Notes: a model not told the origin generated them from the sequence alone. 64,000 nt of DNA from Gracilimonas sp. (GCF_040218225.1 NZ_JAVJQO010000006.1:372001-436000); one strand, 5' to 3'. Shown: positions 37,608 to 47,747, numbered from the stretch's first letter. A program made the numbers and translations.

Positions 37608-38708
37608 ATGATCTCACAAAATGATCAGAAACTGGCAACCCTTATTCTTGAGCACAGTACCGAAGTTCAGAAAGGCCAAAACGTGATGGTTCAGCTCATT
37701 GGTTTAAACGGAATTGATTTACTTCGGGCTTTGGTCGAACAAATCCGGGAGAAGGGAGCATATCCTTTTATTGAGATAGAGGATGCCGACACCCAGCGAA
37801 TTTTGATTGAAAATGGTGATGAAGAATTCTGGAAAAATCAGGCTTCTGTAGATCAGCTGCCTCTGATGAAGCAGATGGATGCTTTTATTGGAATTCGGGC
37901 TTCACAAAATATCTATGAAAACTCCCGAGCCAGTAAAGCAGCCAATAAGGCATACTCTGAGCATTTCCTGAAACCGGTTCACTTCGATGAGCGTGTTAAC
38001 AACACAAACTGGTGTATTATGCGCTACCCTTCAGCTGCTTTTGCCATGAACGCCAAAATGCCAACACGTGCTTTCGCTGATTTTTATTACGATGCTTGCC
38101 TGGTTGATTACGCCCAGCTTGAAGAAGCCATGAAACCGCTGGAAAAAAGACTCCGGGCTACCGATGAAATTCACCTTAAAGGAGAAGGAACCGACATCAA
38201 ATTCTCTGTAAAAGGGCAAAACTGGGTTCCTTGCTTTGGTAAACGCAATATTCCTGATGGGGAACTTTTTACTTCTCCCGTACTGGATTCTGTTAACGGA
38301 TTTATTTCTTACGCCCCTTCTGTATACCACGGCAAACCATTTGAGTTTGTAAAACTAGAAGTAAAAGATGGGGTAGTTGTCGATTTTAATTCATCCAATA
38401 ACGAAGCACTTAAAGACATCCTTGATACGGATGAAGGAGCACGACGATTTGGTGAGTTTAGCTTTGGACTGAACCCTGTTATCGAAAGTCCGATGTATGA
38501 CATTCTTTTTGATGAGAAGATTTATGGCTCGAATCACCTAACCTTAGGTAAAGACTATGAAGTAGCTCCAAACGGCAACTCCAGTAATATTCACTGGGAC
38601 TTAGTTTGTATTGGAGCAGATGTTTATCTGGATGGAGAGTTGGTTCGAAAGGGCCGTAAGTTTGTAGCAGATGACCTGAAAGGATTGAACCCTGAAGAAT
38701 TACTGTAG
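37608..38708 (+). CDS. M29-family aminopeptidase
   Basis: A 366-residue member of the thermophilic aminopeptidase T/AmpS family, slightly shorter than the Thermus enzyme (~408). The C-terminal catalytic domain shows the metal-ligand segments DGELFTSPV (Glu), RFGEFSFGLNP (Glu), GSNHLTLG (His) and NIHWDLV (His/Asp). It removes N-terminal amino acids with a broad specificity, in the cytoplasm. The gene stands alone, with a short gene for a LuxR-type regulator 17 nt after it. Confidence 0.9.
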   Translation: MISQNDQKLATLILEHSTEVQKGQNVMVQLIGLNGIDLLRALVEQIREKGAYPFIEIEDADTQRILIENGDEEFWKNQASVDQLPLMKQMDAFIGIRASQNIYENSRASKAANKAYSEHFLKPVHFDERVNNTNWCIMRYPSAAFAMNAKMPTRAFADFYYDACLVDYAQLEEAMKPLEKRLRATDEIHLKGEGTDIKFSVKGQNWVPCFGKRNIPDGELFTSPVLDSVNGFISYAPSVYHGKPFEFVKLEVKDGVVVDFNSSNNEALKDILDTDEGARRFGEFSFGLNPVIESPMYDILFDEKIYGSNHLTLGKDYEVAPNGNSSNIHWDLVCIGADVYLDGELVRKGRKFVADDLKGLNPEELL

Positions 38709-38725
38709 AATCGCGAGTTGTTGGA

Positions 38726-39151
38726 ATGAATAAAACAATACTTATTTACGGTGCGATCCTGGGATTAGGGGTTATCAGCATTGAAGCGATCGAATATTTT
38801 TATGTGGTTGAGATCATTCCAACGCCTGTCTATATCGGGCTTATTGCTATTCTTTTTACTGTTCTGGGTATTTGGCTTGGTAAAAAATTAACGGCTAAAA
38901 CCCCGCAAGAACCTGAAAAACCTTCCTTTAAACGGAATACAAAAGCTATAAAATCGCTTGGTATCAGTGAGCGGGAACTTGATGTTCTGGAACACCTTGG
39001 AAAAGGTCATTCTAATCAGGAAATAGCAAATAAGCTTTTTATTTCCATCAATACTGTAAAAACCCACCTTTCCAGTCTCTACCAAAAGCTGGAGGTCAGT
39101 CGCAGGAGCATGGCCGTAAAGAAAGCCCGTTCTCTGAAGCTTATCCCTTAA
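38726..39151 (+). CDS. Membrane-anchored LuxR-type HTH regulator
   Basis: A 141-residue protein with two predicted transmembrane helices (about 5-27 and 33-55) followed by a linker and a C-terminal LuxR/GerE helix-turn-helix (SERELDVLEHLGKGHSNQEIA...SINTVKTHLSSLYQKL). It lacks a receiver domain, so it looks like a one-component, membrane-tethered transcription factor. It begins 17 nt after the aminopeptidase stop and is probably coupled to it; the target genes are unknown. Confidence 0.82.
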   Translation: MNKTILIYGAILGLGVISIEAIEYFYVVEIIPTPVYIGLIAILFTVLGIWLGKKLTAKTPQEPEKPSFKRNTKAIKSLGISERELDVLEHLGKGHSNQEIANKLFISINTVKTHLSSLYQKLEVSRRSMAVKKARSLKLIP

Positions 39152-39190
39152 AAAATAATCCGCCAACCTTTTCAGACCAGCGGATTTATG
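39152..39190 (-). terminator. Terminator of pckA (bidirectional hairpin)
   Basis: AATCCGC (39157-39163) pairs with GCGGATT (39180-39186) between convergent genes. Read on the minus strand it is followed by a T-rich run (complement of the A-run at 39149-39155), so it fits a terminator for pckA; the plus-strand side has only a short T-run. Confidence 0.75.
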
Positions 39191-39220
39191 TTAGAAGTTT
39201 GATAGTTTATCGAACTCTGA

Positions 39221-40825
39221 TTAAACCTCAGCACCTACTTTTGGTCCAGCCTGTATGATTTCTTTACTGCTTTCAGCTTTGTATTTATCAAAGTTTTTCT
39301 GGAATAGTTTACCAAGTTTTTCTGCCTGAGCATCATACTCACCTGCATTACTCCATGAGTTGCGTGGCTGAAGAATCTCAGAAGGAACTTCCGGGCAGGA
39401 AGTTGGAATCTGGAAACCAAATACTTCGTCTTCCACTGTATCTACATCATTCAGCTTACCTTCATGAATGGCGTTGATGATGGCGCGGGTATTCTTCAGG
39501 TTAATACGCTCGCCACCCTTACCATAGGCTCCGCCGGTGATTCCGGTATTTACCAGCCAGGCTTTTGCATTATGAGTTCGCATTTTCTCAGCGAGCATTT
39601 CTGCATATTTAGCAGGTGGCCACACCAAGAAAGCCGCCCCAAAGCAAGCAGAGAAAGTTGCTTCCGGTTCAGTAATACCTACTTCGGTACCTGCAACTTT
39701 CGCTGTATACCCACTGATGAAGTGATACATTGCCTGTTCCGGCGACAGCTTACTTACCGGAGGTAATACTCCAAAAGCATCATAAGTCAGGAAGATGATG
39801 TTCTTTGGGTGCCCGGCTGTGCAAGGGATTTTGGAATTTGAAATAAATTCAATTGGATAAGATGCCCGGGTATTTTGAGTAATCGATACATCATCATAGT
39901 CTACCTTTCGGGTGTCTGAATCGTAGCCCACATTCTCAAGTACGGTGCCAAATTTTATGGCATTATAGATCTCGGGTTCTTTCTCTTCAGACAAATTGAT
40001 GGTTTTTGCATAGCAACCACCTTCAATATTAAATACACCGTCTTCACTCCAGCAGTGCTCATCATCTCCAATTAATTGTCTGCTATGATCTGCAGAAAGT
40101 GTGGTCTTACCGGTTCCTGAAAGCCCAAAGAAAAGAGCAACATCTTCAGGGTCTTCCCCTTCATTGGCAGAACAGTGCATGGAAAGCACATTCTTTTTAG
40201 GCATCAGATAATGCATTACAGTGAAAATTCCTTTTTTCATCTCCCCGGCATATTCTGTTCCAAGAATCACCATCTCCCCTCTTTTGAAATTGACATCCAC
40301 ACTGGCATCGGAGGTCATACCTTCGGTAAACCGGTTAGCAGGGAATTTTCCGGCATTATAGACTACAAAATCTGGTTCGCCAAAGTTTTCCAGCTCTTCG
40401 GCTGTAGGCCGAATTAACATATTGTGCATGAAAAGTCCATGATAAGGACGCTCGGCTATAATTCTAACTTTGAGTCGATAATTAGGATCCCATCCTGCAA
40501 ATCCATCAATCACATACAGACGTTCCCGTGTATTCAGATAATCGGTAGCTCTTTGATGATTGATATCGAATGTATGCTCATCCAATGCTATGTTTACATT
40601 ACCCCACCATACATCTTTTTCAATTTCAGGAGTATTAACAACCCGCTTGTCGGCCGGACTTCTCCCTGTTCTTTTACCTGAACGAACGACCAACGCACCG
40701 GTATCGGTAATAGCTGAACCTGGATCGTATTTTATGGCATCTTCATAAAACCGGGCTGGCGACGGGTTTCTGATTATATTTTCTACTGATATTTTCTGTT
40801 TCGACAAATCCACTTTATTTCCCAT
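39221..40825 (-). CDS. pckA: Phosphoenolpyruvate carboxykinase (ATP)
   Basis: A 534-residue ATP-type PEPCK that converts oxaloacetate and ATP to phosphoenolpyruvate, CO2 and ADP in gluconeogenesis. Walker A GLSGTGKT lies at 234-241, with the second metal-binding region [16 protein letters not shown] and NFEGGCY-like segment (NIEGGCYAK), and [11 protein letters not shown] and [14 protein letters not shown] follow. Length and motifs distinguish it from the GTP type. The ~240 nt upstream (40826-41066) carries no other gene that I can support. Confidence 0.96.
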   Translation of the reverse strand: MGNKVDLSKQKISVENIIRNPSPARFYEDAIKYDPGSAITDTGALVVRSGKRTGRSPADKRVVNTPEIEKDVWWGNVNIALDEHTFDINHQRATDYLNTRERLYVIDGFAGWDPNYRLKVRIIAERPYHGLFMHNMLIRPTAEELENFGEPDFVVYNAGKFPANRFTEGMTSDASVDVNFKRGEMVILGTEYAGEMKKGIFTVMHYLMPKKNVLSMHCSANEGEDPEDVALFFGLSGTGKTTLSADHSRQLIGDDEHCWSEDGVFNIEGGCYAKTINLSEEKEPEIYNAIKFGTVLENVGYDSDTRKVDYDDVSITQNTRASYPIEFISNSKIPCTAGHPKNIIFLTYDAFGVLPPVSKLSPEQAMYHFISGYTAKVAGTEVGITEPEATFSACFGAAFLVWPPAKYAEMLAEKMRTHNAKAWLVNTGITGGAYGKGGERINLKNTRAIINAIHEGKLNDVDTVEDEVFGFQIPTSCPEVPSEILQPRNSWSNAGEYDAQAEKLGKLFQKNFDKYKAESSKEIIQAGPKVGAEV

Positions 40826-41066
40826 GACGTTGAGGCTTAAGAGTTCTTCGATTGAGTAAGTAATGGTAATTACGAACCAATCATGAATATTTTATTAACA
40901 AACAGCGAATAGTTTTCAATTTCTCTGACAAATCTCGACAATAACTTCCTTTTATTTCGATAATAGCTTTAAAATAACAAAAAAAGCCAAAATCATACTT
41001 TCGGGTGATGTATTCTTCTTCAAGAATTCCGTATTTGTTGGCACCAATCAATCTAAAACAGATAAC

Positions 41067-41627
41067 ATGAAAAAGATTGTAGCCGTTTTCGGAATTCTTG
41101 CCGGTCTTATAAATGCAGCAATTGCTATGCTCCTTACAACTTTAGCTGGCGATGACATGATCCATGCCAATTCAGAGTGGGTTGGATATCTTGTTATGAT
41201 CATTGCTTTATCCATGATATTTGTAGGCGTAAAACAATATCGCGACAAGCACCTTGGTGGTGTCATTAAGTTTGGGAAAGCCTTTCTTGTTGGTCTCTAC
41301 ATCGCTTTGGTTGCTAGTGCTTTATATGTTGGAAGTTGGGAAGTCTATCTCCAAACATCAGATGTAGATTTCATTGAAACCTATTCAACCTCTATAATTG
41401 AAAATATGAAAGCGGAAGGTGAACCTGAAGCCGAGATACAAGCTATGCAGGAACAGCTGCAATTCTATGCTGATATATACGAAAATACTTTTTTCAGAAT
41501 ACTTATGACTCTCTCAGAAATATTACCGGTAGGTTTAATTATTGCCTTGATCAGTGCTGCATTACTAAGAAAAAGTTCTTTTATGCCTGATGAAGAAAAC
41601 ATTAATACCCAAGCAACCGCCACTTAA
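41067..41627 (+). CDS. DUF4199-type membrane protein
   Basis: A 186-residue membrane protein with four hydrophobic helices (about 4-22, 32-50, 70-92, 145-168) and a soluble loop with a long charged helix between the third and fourth (YSTSIIENMKAEGEPEAEIQAMQEQLQFYADIYE). This layout and the FGKAFLVGLYIAL segment resemble DUF4199 proteins of Bacteroidota, for which no function is established. It is the first of four small co-directional genes ending at 42907. Confidence 0.72.
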   Translation: MKKIVAVFGILAGLINAAIAMLLTTLAGDDMIHANSEWVGYLVMIIALSMIFVGVKQYRDKHLGGVIKFGKAFLVGLYIALVASALYVGSWEVYLQTSDVDFIETYSTSIIENMKAEGEPEAEIQAMQEQLQFYADIYENTFFRILMTLSEILPVGLIIALISAALLRKSSFMPDEENINTQATAT

Positions 41628-41644
41628 ATCAGACAAAGTCTGCC

Positions 41645-42100
41645 ATGAAAATCGAAGCCAGTACCCCAGAGGAATACCTGGAAAAAATACCAGAAGAACG
41701 AAAAGATGCCATGACCAAACTTCGATCTGTCATTCTTGAAAACCTGCCAGAGGGATTTAAAGAAACTATTATTTATAACATGATCGGGTACGTGGTACCA
41801 CATTCTCTTTATCCTGGTGGTTACCATGTTACACCAGAATTGCCTTTGCCCTTTATAAATATCGCTTCTCAAAAAAATCATATTGCCGTTTACCATTCCG
41901 GCATTTATGCAGACGACACATTAATGAAGTGGTTCAAAACTGAATACCCCAAGCATGTAAAAACAAAACTCGATATGGGAAAAAGTTGTATCCGGTTCCG
42001 CAATCCCGATCATATCCCATATGAATTGATCGGCAAGCTTGCAGGAAAAATGACTCCTGAGGAATGGATTGAACTATATGAAAAGAATATAAAAAGTTAA
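41645..42100 (+). CDS. DUF1801-domain protein
   Basis: A 151-residue protein with the DUF1801 pattern: an N-terminal YLEKIPEERKDAMTKLRSVI helix, the core ETIIYNMIGYVVPHSLYPGGYH and the C-terminal IRFRNPDHIPYELIGKLAGK. Members are small YdhG-like proteins that share a fold with iron-binding frataxin-like proteins; the role of this one is unknown. It follows the DUF4199 gene by 17 nt. Confidence 0.8.
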   Translation: MKIEASTPEEYLEKIPEERKDAMTKLRSVILENLPEGFKETIIYNMIGYVVPHSLYPGGYHVTPELPLPFINIASQKNHIAVYHSGIYADDTLMKWFKTEYPKHVKTKLDMGKSCIRFRNPDHIPYELIGKLAGKMTPEEWIELYEKNIKS

Positions 42101-42115
42101 CTAAATCACATTACC

Positions 42116-42466
42116 ATGAACCCGAATAACCATTCTCTATCTCTTGCAGTAAAAGATATCCACGCTTCCAAGGCTTTCTATGAGAAACTGGGCTTTGAAC
42201 CCGTTGAAGGCACCGGACCTATCGAAAACAACTGGATTATTATGCAAAAAGGAAATTCCCTGATCGGTTTATTCCAGGATATGTTTGAGGAGAACATTAT
42301 TACATTCAACCCAACCGATGCAAGAAGTGTGTATCAGGACCTCAAAGAAAAGGATGTAAAGTTCTTGATGGAATCAGAATCGATTCATGATAAAAAAGGA
42401 CCTTGCCATTTTTGTATTGAAGACCCTGATGGAAATCAGATTTTATTTGATCAGCATAACGATTAA
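42116..42466 (+). CDS. VOC-family (glyoxalase-fold) protein, 116 residues
   Basis: A single vicinal-oxygen-chelate unit with two beta-alpha-beta-beta-beta modules: SLAVKDIHASKAFYEKLGFEPVEG at the N-terminus and CHFCIEDPDGNQILFDQH near the C-terminus. Small VOC proteins of this type include dioxygenases, glyoxalases and antibiotic-resistance proteins; substrate undefined. It sits 16 nt after the DUF1801 gene and before a second VOC gene. Confidence 0.85.
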   Translation: MNPNNHSLSLAVKDIHASKAFYEKLGFEPVEGTGPIENNWIIMQKGNSLIGLFQDMFEENIITFNPTDARSVYQDLKEKDVKFLMESESIHDKKGPCHFCIEDPDGNQILFDQHND

Positions 42467-42484
42467 TCAACATATAGAAAAAAT

Positions 42485-42907
42485 ATGAAAAAACGAGTTA
42501 AAGGAATTGGAGGAGTATTTTTAAAGGCGAAAGACCCCAAGGCTACCCGCGATTGGTATAAAGAACATTTAGGTATCGAGAGTGGAAAATACGGAGGTAC
42601 TTTTGAATGGCGCCATGCCGATAACGCCTCAAAGAAAGGATACACTACCTGGAGTATGTTTGACGAAAACACTGAATACACCAATCCCAGCAAAAAAGAC
42701 GCGATGATTAACTACCGGGTAGAAAACCTTGAAGAACTACTCAAAGTTCTGGAAGAAGAAGGCGTGGAAATTGTTGGTGAAATGGAAGTCTTCGAATACG
42801 GAAAATTCGGTTGGATCATGGATCCCAATGGTTACAAAATTGAGCTTTGGGAACCGAATGATGAAGAATATGACAAGATTAAGGGCGAGACTAATTTGTC
42901 CAGCTAA
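42485..42907 (+). CDS. VOC-family (glyoxalase-fold) protein, 140 residues
   Basis: A second VOC protein (GIGGVFLKAKDPKATRDWYKEHLGIE, GWIMDPNGYKIELWEPN) with the double module typical of glyoxalase/bleomycin-resistance relatives. The metal-ligand positions are only partly visible, so activity cannot be stated. It ends the small-gene run and is followed by a long inverted repeat facing clpB. Confidence 0.85.
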   Translation: MKKRVKGIGGVFLKAKDPKATRDWYKEHLGIESGKYGGTFEWRHADNASKKGYTTWSMFDENTEYTNPSKKDAMINYRVENLEELLKVLEEEGVEIVGEMEVFEYGKFGWIMDPNGYKIELWEPNDEEYDKIKGETNLSS

Positions 42908-42912
42908 GCTGG

Positions 42913-42995
42913 AATTCAAAATTAAGAATGTAAAATTAAAAAATTAGGTGAGACGTTTGGCATCAAACCCAATTTTTAATCCGTAATTTTGAATT
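42913..42995. repeat. AT-rich inverted repeat between convergent genes
   Basis: AATTCAAAATTA (42913-42924) is the exact reverse complement of TAATTTTGAATT (42984-42995), with further AT-rich complementarity inside. It fills the gap between the VOC gene and clpB and could serve as a bidirectional terminator or be a copy of a dispersed palindromic repeat. Confidence 0.7.
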
Positions 42996-42996
42996 T

Positions 42997-45636
42997 TTAA
43001 TTTTCTTCCGCCCAGGCTTCTACATCGTCTAAAACTTCAGCAAAGTCGATGCCATCTTTGGCTTTATTAATGGTGGCTTCGTAATGAACCGAGCCTTCTT
43101 CTTCCCGGCTGATTAACTTAGTGGCCAGCTTATTGGTTATGTTTTGCTGAATTACCCTTTTCAGTGGTCGTGCACCATATACAGGGTCGTATCCACGAAC
43201 GGCCAGCCAGTCTTTCACATTATCAGAAACATCCAGCTTCACATTATTCCTTGCTAGCATCTCATCTACCCGTCGTAGTTGTATATCTACAATGGAACGT
43301 ATGTGTTCTTGTCCAAGCGGATGGAACACAATAGTGTCATCCACGCGGTTCAGAAACTCCGGACGTATGGTTTGCTTCAGCTGTTCAATCAGCTTGTTCT
43401 GCAATGCTTCATACTTTTCATCGGTCATTTTTCCACCGGATTTCTCAATTTCATTCGAGATCAGGTGTGAACCAATATTAGAGGTCATAATGATAATGGT
43501 ATTCTTGAAGTCTACCGTCACGCCTTTGTTATCAGTGAGACGGCCTTCATCCAACACTTGCAACAAAATATTAAATACATCCGGGTGGGCCTTCTCGATC
43601 TCATCGAGCAATATCACCGAGTACGGATGTCGCCGGGCGGCTTCGGTAAGCTGTCCGCCTTCATCATAGCCCACGTATCCGGGAGGAGCACCAACTAAAC
43701 GGCTGACGCTGTGCTTCTCCATGTACTCACTCATATCGATGCGAATCATGGCGTTTTCATCATTGAATAAGAAATCGGCCAGTGAACGGGCAAGTTCTGT
43801 TTTACCCACACCAGTTGATCCCAGAAAGAAAAATGAGCCGATGGGCTTTTGTTCATCCTGTAGTCCGGCACGAGAACGGCGTACTGCATTCGAGACAGCT
43901 TCAATCGCCTTATCCTGTCCAATCACTCTTTTATGGAGTTCTTCTTCTAATAAGAGCAATTTTTTACGCTCGCTTTGAAGCATCTTACGAACCGGGATTC
44001 CAGTCCAGCGTGCAACAATATCGGCAATGTCTTCAGCATCTACTTCCTCTTTCAGCAGAGATTGATTTTCCTGCATTTCGTCCAGTTTATTCTTGGATTC
44101 TTCGAGGTCATTTTCCAGCTGAGCAATAGTCCCGTAGCGCAATTCTGCAACTTTCTCGTAATTACCTTGTCGTTCAGCTTTATCTGCTTCGTTGCGGGAA
44201 GTATCTATGGCTTGTTTCAGCTCTCTTACCCTTTGAATGAGTTCGCGTTCCTGCTCCCACTGTACCCGCATGGATTTTCGCTGCTCTTCCAGATCAGCCA
44301 GTTCTTTCTCAATCCCTTTCATTTTGGATTGATCTTTTTCCCTCTTCAAAGCTTCTCGTTCAATTTCCAGCTGACGGATTTGTCGTTCCAGCGCATCCAG
44401 TTCTTCCGGAAGGGAATCAATCTGAAGTCTTAACCGTGAAGCCGCTTCATCAATCAGGTCAATAGCTTTATCAGGCAAGAACCGGTCTCCGATGTATCGG
44501 TGTGAAAGCTCGGCAGCTGCGACCACAGCAGAGTCGGTTATCCGAACCCCGTGATGCACCTCATAACGCTCTTGCAATCCACGGAGAATAGAAACGGTAT
44601 CTTCTACAGAAGGCTCGCCTACAAGCACTGTCTGAAGTCGGCGCTCCAATGCCTTGTCTTTCTCAATGTACTTGCGGTATTCATCCAGGGTTGTTGCACC
44701 AATAGCATGCAGTTCACCACGGGCAAGTGCTGGCTTCAGTATATTTGCTGCATCCATCGCTCCTTCTGTGGCGCCCGCACCTACAAGGGTGTGTATTTCA
44801 TCAATAAACAGAATGATTTCACCATCAGAATCAGACACATCTTTTACGACTGCTTTGAGGCGTTCCTCAAATTCGCCCCGGAACTTGGTTCCTGCTACCA
44901 GCGAGCCCATATCAAGTGCAACAATGCGTTTTGTCTTCAGGCCTTCCGGTACATCTCCGCGAACAATCCGCAGGGCCATGCCTTCAGCAATAGCGGTTTT
45001 ACCTACTCCTGGTTCACCAATTAATACCGGATTGTTTTTGGTTCGACGGGTCAGGATTTGCATTACCCGCCTGATTTCCTGATCGCGCCCAATTACAGGA
45101 TCCAGTTTATTTTTCTCGGCAAGTTCATTGAGATCACGGGCATACTTTTTCAGAGCTCCATACCTGCTTTCTGCATTTGGGTCATCCACGGTTTGGTTGC
45201 CCCGAACATCCTTCAGTACCTTCAGAATATTCTCTTTGGTCACGCCCTGATCTTTGAGTAAGGTCGCAATCTCTCCTTTCACGGCCGTCATTCCAATAAG
45301 GATATGCTCTGAACTGATGTACTCATCTCCGAGCTTATTACCCTCTTTTTGAGCTACATCAAACAACTCTTTACTGGTGTTGGACAAATACTGTCCGGAT
45401 ACGGAAGCTCCCTGCACTTTTGGAAGTCGTTCAAGGGTTGAATCCACTACTTTCTCTATAGCAGCCGGATTTGCGCCCAATTTATTTAATAGCGTATTAA
45501 CAATACTCTCCTGATCGGTCAGAAATGCTTTTAATATATGCGCCGGTTCCATCGCCTGGTTGTTACCGCTCTGTGCTAACTCAAGAGCTTTTTGTACGGC
45601 CTCCTGCGCTTTAAGTGTAAATTTGTTCAGATTCAT
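42997..45636 (-). CDS. clpB: ATP-dependent disaggregase ClpB
   Basis: An 879-residue class I AAA+ Hsp100 protein: N-terminal double Clp_N domain (residues ~1-150), NBD1 with GEPGVGKT, a middle coiled-coil domain (about 410-530, [18 protein letters not shown]...), NBD2 with GSTGVGKTE, and the C-terminal D2-small domain. It lacks the ClpP-binding loop of ClpA/ClpX, as expected of a disaggregase that rescues aggregates with DnaK. A strong AAGGAGA site precedes the ATG, and a TGACAGAATT word lies ~65 nt upstream. It is downstream of degP and hsp20 on the same strand but has its own promoter region. Confidence 0.97.
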   Translation of the reverse strand: MNLNKFTLKAQEAVQKALELAQSGNNQAMEPAHILKAFLTDQESIVNTLLNKLGANPAAIEKVVDSTLERLPKVQGASVSGQYLSNTSKELFDVAQKEGNKLGDEYISSEHILIGMTAVKGEIATLLKDQGVTKENILKVLKDVRGNQTVDDPNAESRYGALKKYARDLNELAEKNKLDPVIGRDQEIRRVMQILTRRTKNNPVLIGEPGVGKTAIAEGMALRIVRGDVPEGLKTKRIVALDMGSLVAGTKFRGEFEERLKAVVKDVSDSDGEIILFIDEIHTLVGAGATEGAMDAANILKPALARGELHAIGATTLDEYRKYIEKDKALERRLQTVLVGEPSVEDTVSILRGLQERYEVHHGVRITDSAVVAAAELSHRYIGDRFLPDKAIDLIDEAASRLRLQIDSLPEELDALERQIRQLEIEREALKREKDQSKMKGIEKELADLEEQRKSMRVQWEQERELIQRVRELKQAIDTSRNEADKAERQGNYEKVAELRYGTIAQLENDLEESKNKLDEMQENQSLLKEEVDAEDIADIVARWTGIPVRKMLQSERKKLLLLEEELHKRVIGQDKAIEAVSNAVRRSRAGLQDEQKPIGSFFFLGSTGVGKTELARSLADFLFNDENAMIRIDMSEYMEKHSVSRLVGAPPGYVGYDEGGQLTEAARRHPYSVILLDEIEKAHPDVFNILLQVLDEGRLTDNKGVTVDFKNTIIIMTSNIGSHLISNEIEKSGGKMTDEKYEALQNKLIEQLKQTIRPEFLNRVDDTIVFHPLGQEHIRSIVDIQLRRVDEMLARNNVKLDVSDNVKDWLAVRGYDPVYGARPLKRVIQQNITNKLATKLISREEEGSVHYEATINKAKDGIDFAEVLDDVEAWAEEN

Positions 45637-45700
45637 TTCAATCTCCTTGTTTTATTTATTCTACAGAGATAAAAACCAAAATCGTGCCTATGAAATTTTA

Positions 45701-45711
45701 TTGACAGAATT
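45701..45711 (-). promoter_or_regulatory. TGACAGAATT word upstream of clpB
   Basis: TTGACAGAATT, ~65 nt from the clpB start (on the minus strand AATTCTGTCAA). The same TGACAGAATT occurs upstream of hsp20 at 48412-48421. Reported only as a candidate shared stress-promoter element. Confidence 0.35.
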
Positions 45712-45928
45712 GCAGGACCGAAATCTCTTTCAGGAATTTAGTCATACAATTCGATACAAATATTTTACCAATCGAAGTTTTTTGAGGTGAGCTTGATTGT
45801 ATAAACTGAATAGCAGAAACATTAAGTCTTTGTACTTTAATTAAATTCTGAGCATCAGCTAAAGTCGGCTTTATGGAAGCCAATAATCTTATTGACAAGG
45901 TGCTAAGCTCTTGAAATAACTTAATATA

Positions 45929-45980
45929 AAAAACCCTGAACTGTATCAGAGTTCAGGGTTTGGGTTTTTCGGGGTACAAA
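45929..45980 (-). repeat. Hairpin repeat, copy 1 of 2
   Basis: A stem (AAACCCTGAACT with AGTTCAGGGTTT) and the flanks GGGTTTTTCGGGGTACAAA. Read on the minus strand the hairpin ends in a T-run, so it can act as a terminator. It is ~90% identical to copy 2, with compensatory stem changes (see findings). Confidence 0.75.
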
Positions 45981-46091
45981 TTCTTTTCTAAATCCTTGTT
46001 CTACAAGATACAAAATGTTATAAAAGTATCCGTGTAATTTTTAGTAAATGGATAACAGATACTCATCCTGATTTAGTTCCTTATTTTGAAT

Positions 46092-46143
46092 AAAAACCCT
46101 GATCCGTATCAGGGATCAAGGTTTGGGTTTTCGGGGTACAAAA
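46092..46143 (-). terminator. degP terminator; hairpin repeat copy 2 of 2
   Basis: The stem CCCTGATCC (left) with GGATCAAGG (right, one mismatch) around GTATCAG, read on the minus strand, starts ~20 nt after the degP stop and ends in TTTTTATT. It is the likely degP terminator. The same element recurs ~163 nt further on as copy 1. Confidence 0.78.
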
Positions 46144-46163
46144 AATCAATGTTTTGAACCTAT

Positions 46164-47648
46164 TTATATTTCAAAAGCTATGTATTGTTCCAAATCATTT
46201 CTTTTAACTGTCAGAAGAACGACACTACTTTCTGTTTCTTCGAGTTGTTCATAAAAATCTGAGGTCGATTCTATCGGTGTTTTTCCAACTTCTGTAATAA
46301 TATCTCTGGACCTCAGTCCTCGTTCGTAAGCATTGCTGCTTTCTCTTACTTCAAGAACAATTACTCCTTCTGTTTCGTTTTCAATATCGAGTTGCTGTCG
46401 AATATCTGAATTCAGATCCCGCACCGTAAAGCCAAGTCGCCTGTCCATCTCTTCTTTATTCTGAGGAGCAACAGATGCCGTTTGTTCCTGAGGACGTTTT
46501 CCTAACGTTACGTCAAGAGTCATATTATCCTGATCTCGTATGATTCCCAGGGAAATTTCATCACCTGGTTTAAAAGCAGCAATTCTTGTTCTAAAGCTTG
46601 CCCAATCTTTTACTTTATCGCCATTCAGAGATACAATAATATCTTTCTCTTTTAATCCGGCTGTTTCTGCAGGGCCATCCTTTTCAACACGACCAACCAT
46701 AATTCCCCGGATATCGCCTAATCCCAGACCTTTTGCCATTGTTTGATCAACCTCTCCGGCCATATACATTCCCAGATAACCGCGGGTAACTTCTCCATCT
46801 TCAACAAGGTCATTCATAATTCGCTTTGCCAGATTGATGGGGATCGTAAATCCAATTCCATCATTCCCGCCTGAACGAGATGCAATTGCAGAGTTAATAC
46901 CAACAAGCTCTCCATTTATATCGATAAGAGCACCACCAGAATTACCAGGATTGATGGCCGCATCGGTCTGGATGAAATCTTCATATCCAACCCACTGTTC
47001 CTGGCGATTTTGAATCAATCCAATATTCCGGCCTTTAGCGGATACAATTCCAAATGAAACGGTATGAGCCAGTTCTTCTCTGAGAGGGCTTCCTATTGCC
47101 AATACAAATGATCCTACTTTTAGTTCATCACTGTTACCCATTTGTACAGCAGGAGGATTTTCAACTTCAATTTTCAATACCGCAATATCTGTCTGAGGAT
47201 CGGTACCTATTAGTTCGGCATCTACCTGGTTACCATCAAACAAACGTACCTGAATTTCATCAGCTTGTTCAATAACATGATTGTTGGTAAGGATATAGCC
47301 TTCCTCCGAGACAATAACTCCTGATCCCAAACCACGCTGAATACGTTCTTGCGTTCCTCCTTCATCACGGGGATTTCCAAAAAACTGTGAAAACGGGTTA
47401 ATGACCCTTACTTCCTGAACCCTTTTAGTTGTAATCGTTACTACGGATGGGTTTGTTTTTTCAGCAATATCTACAATAGCATCATTGAAATCTTTCAGTG
47501 AAGCAACCGGCTTACTTTCAGCTGACTCTATTTTTTTTGCTTCAGAATCTGGTAGTGTTCTAGAATTATCGTTGGTAGCCAGATTAAAACCCAGCAGCAC
47601 AATAATTGCTGCCGCCACTCCAAATATATTCTTTACTGTGGTACTCAT
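46164..47648 (-). CDS. degP: DegP/DegQ-type periplasmic serine protease (Do family)
   Basis: A 494-residue HtrA protease; the ATG at 47648 begins an N-terminal membrane/signal helix (KNIFGVAAAIIVLLGFNLA), whereas upstream in-frame starts do not. The chymotrypsin-like domain shows the triad: His in ILTNNHVIEQ, Asp in DPQTDIAVLKIE, Ser in GNSGGALIDI. Two PDZ domains follow (AGLKEKDIIVSLNGDKV and AYERGLRSRDIITEVGKTPI). It degrades misfolded envelope proteins. In the same strand block as clpB and hsp20. Confidence 0.94.
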   Translation of the reverse strand: MSTTVKNIFGVAAAIIVLLGFNLATNDNSRTLPDSEAKKIESAESKPVASLKDFNDAIVDIAEKTNPSVVTITTKRVQEVRVINPFSQFFGNPRDEGGTQERIQRGLGSGVIVSEEGYILTNNHVIEQADEIQVRLFDGNQVDAELIGTDPQTDIAVLKIEVENPPAVQMGNSDELKVGSFVLAIGSPLREELAHTVSFGIVSAKGRNIGLIQNRQEQWVGYEDFIQTDAAINPGNSGGALIDINGELVGINSAIASRSGGNDGIGFTIPINLAKRIMNDLVEDGEVTRGYLGMYMAGEVDQTMAKGLGLGDIRGIMVGRVEKDGPAETAGLKEKDIIVSLNGDKVKDWASFRTRIAAFKPGDEISLGIIRDQDNMTLDVTLGKRPQEQTASVAPQNKEEMDRRLGFTVRDLNSDIRQQLDIENETEGVIVLEVRESSNAYERGLRSRDIITEVGKTPIESTSDFYEQLEETESSVVLLTVKRNDLEQYIAFEI

Positions 47649-47747
47649 ATTTATTTCTGATTTAATTGTTATTAATCGATTGCGGTATTTACAACGCATC
47701 AACTTTTGAAAATTGTGCGCGTCCACAAACCTTTACAATTCAATAGC

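Larger units (their letters stand above)
45637..46163. other. Gap between degP and clpB: terminator repeats and clpB upstream region
   Basis: 527 nt without a supportable gene. It holds, from right to left on the minus strand, two copies of a ~52-nt hairpin element (46092-46143 and 45929-45980), ~215 nt of featureless AT-rich sequence, and the clpB promoter region with a TTGACAGAATT word (45701-45711). A 66-codon minus-strand frame (45698-45898) has no homology I recognise and is not called. Confidence 0.6.

Noticed and set aside
43292-43669. Several open frames on the opposite strand inside clpB
   Set aside because: They mirror a highly conserved gene and have no independent start context.
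45698-45898. 66-codon minus-strand frame between degP and clpB
   Set aside because: No recognised homology, no ribosome binding site, overlaps the clpB promoter region; likely chance.
47649-47726. Upstream extension of degP to an ATG at 47726
   Set aside because: The added residues are not signal-like; the ATG at 47648 precedes a membrane helix directly.
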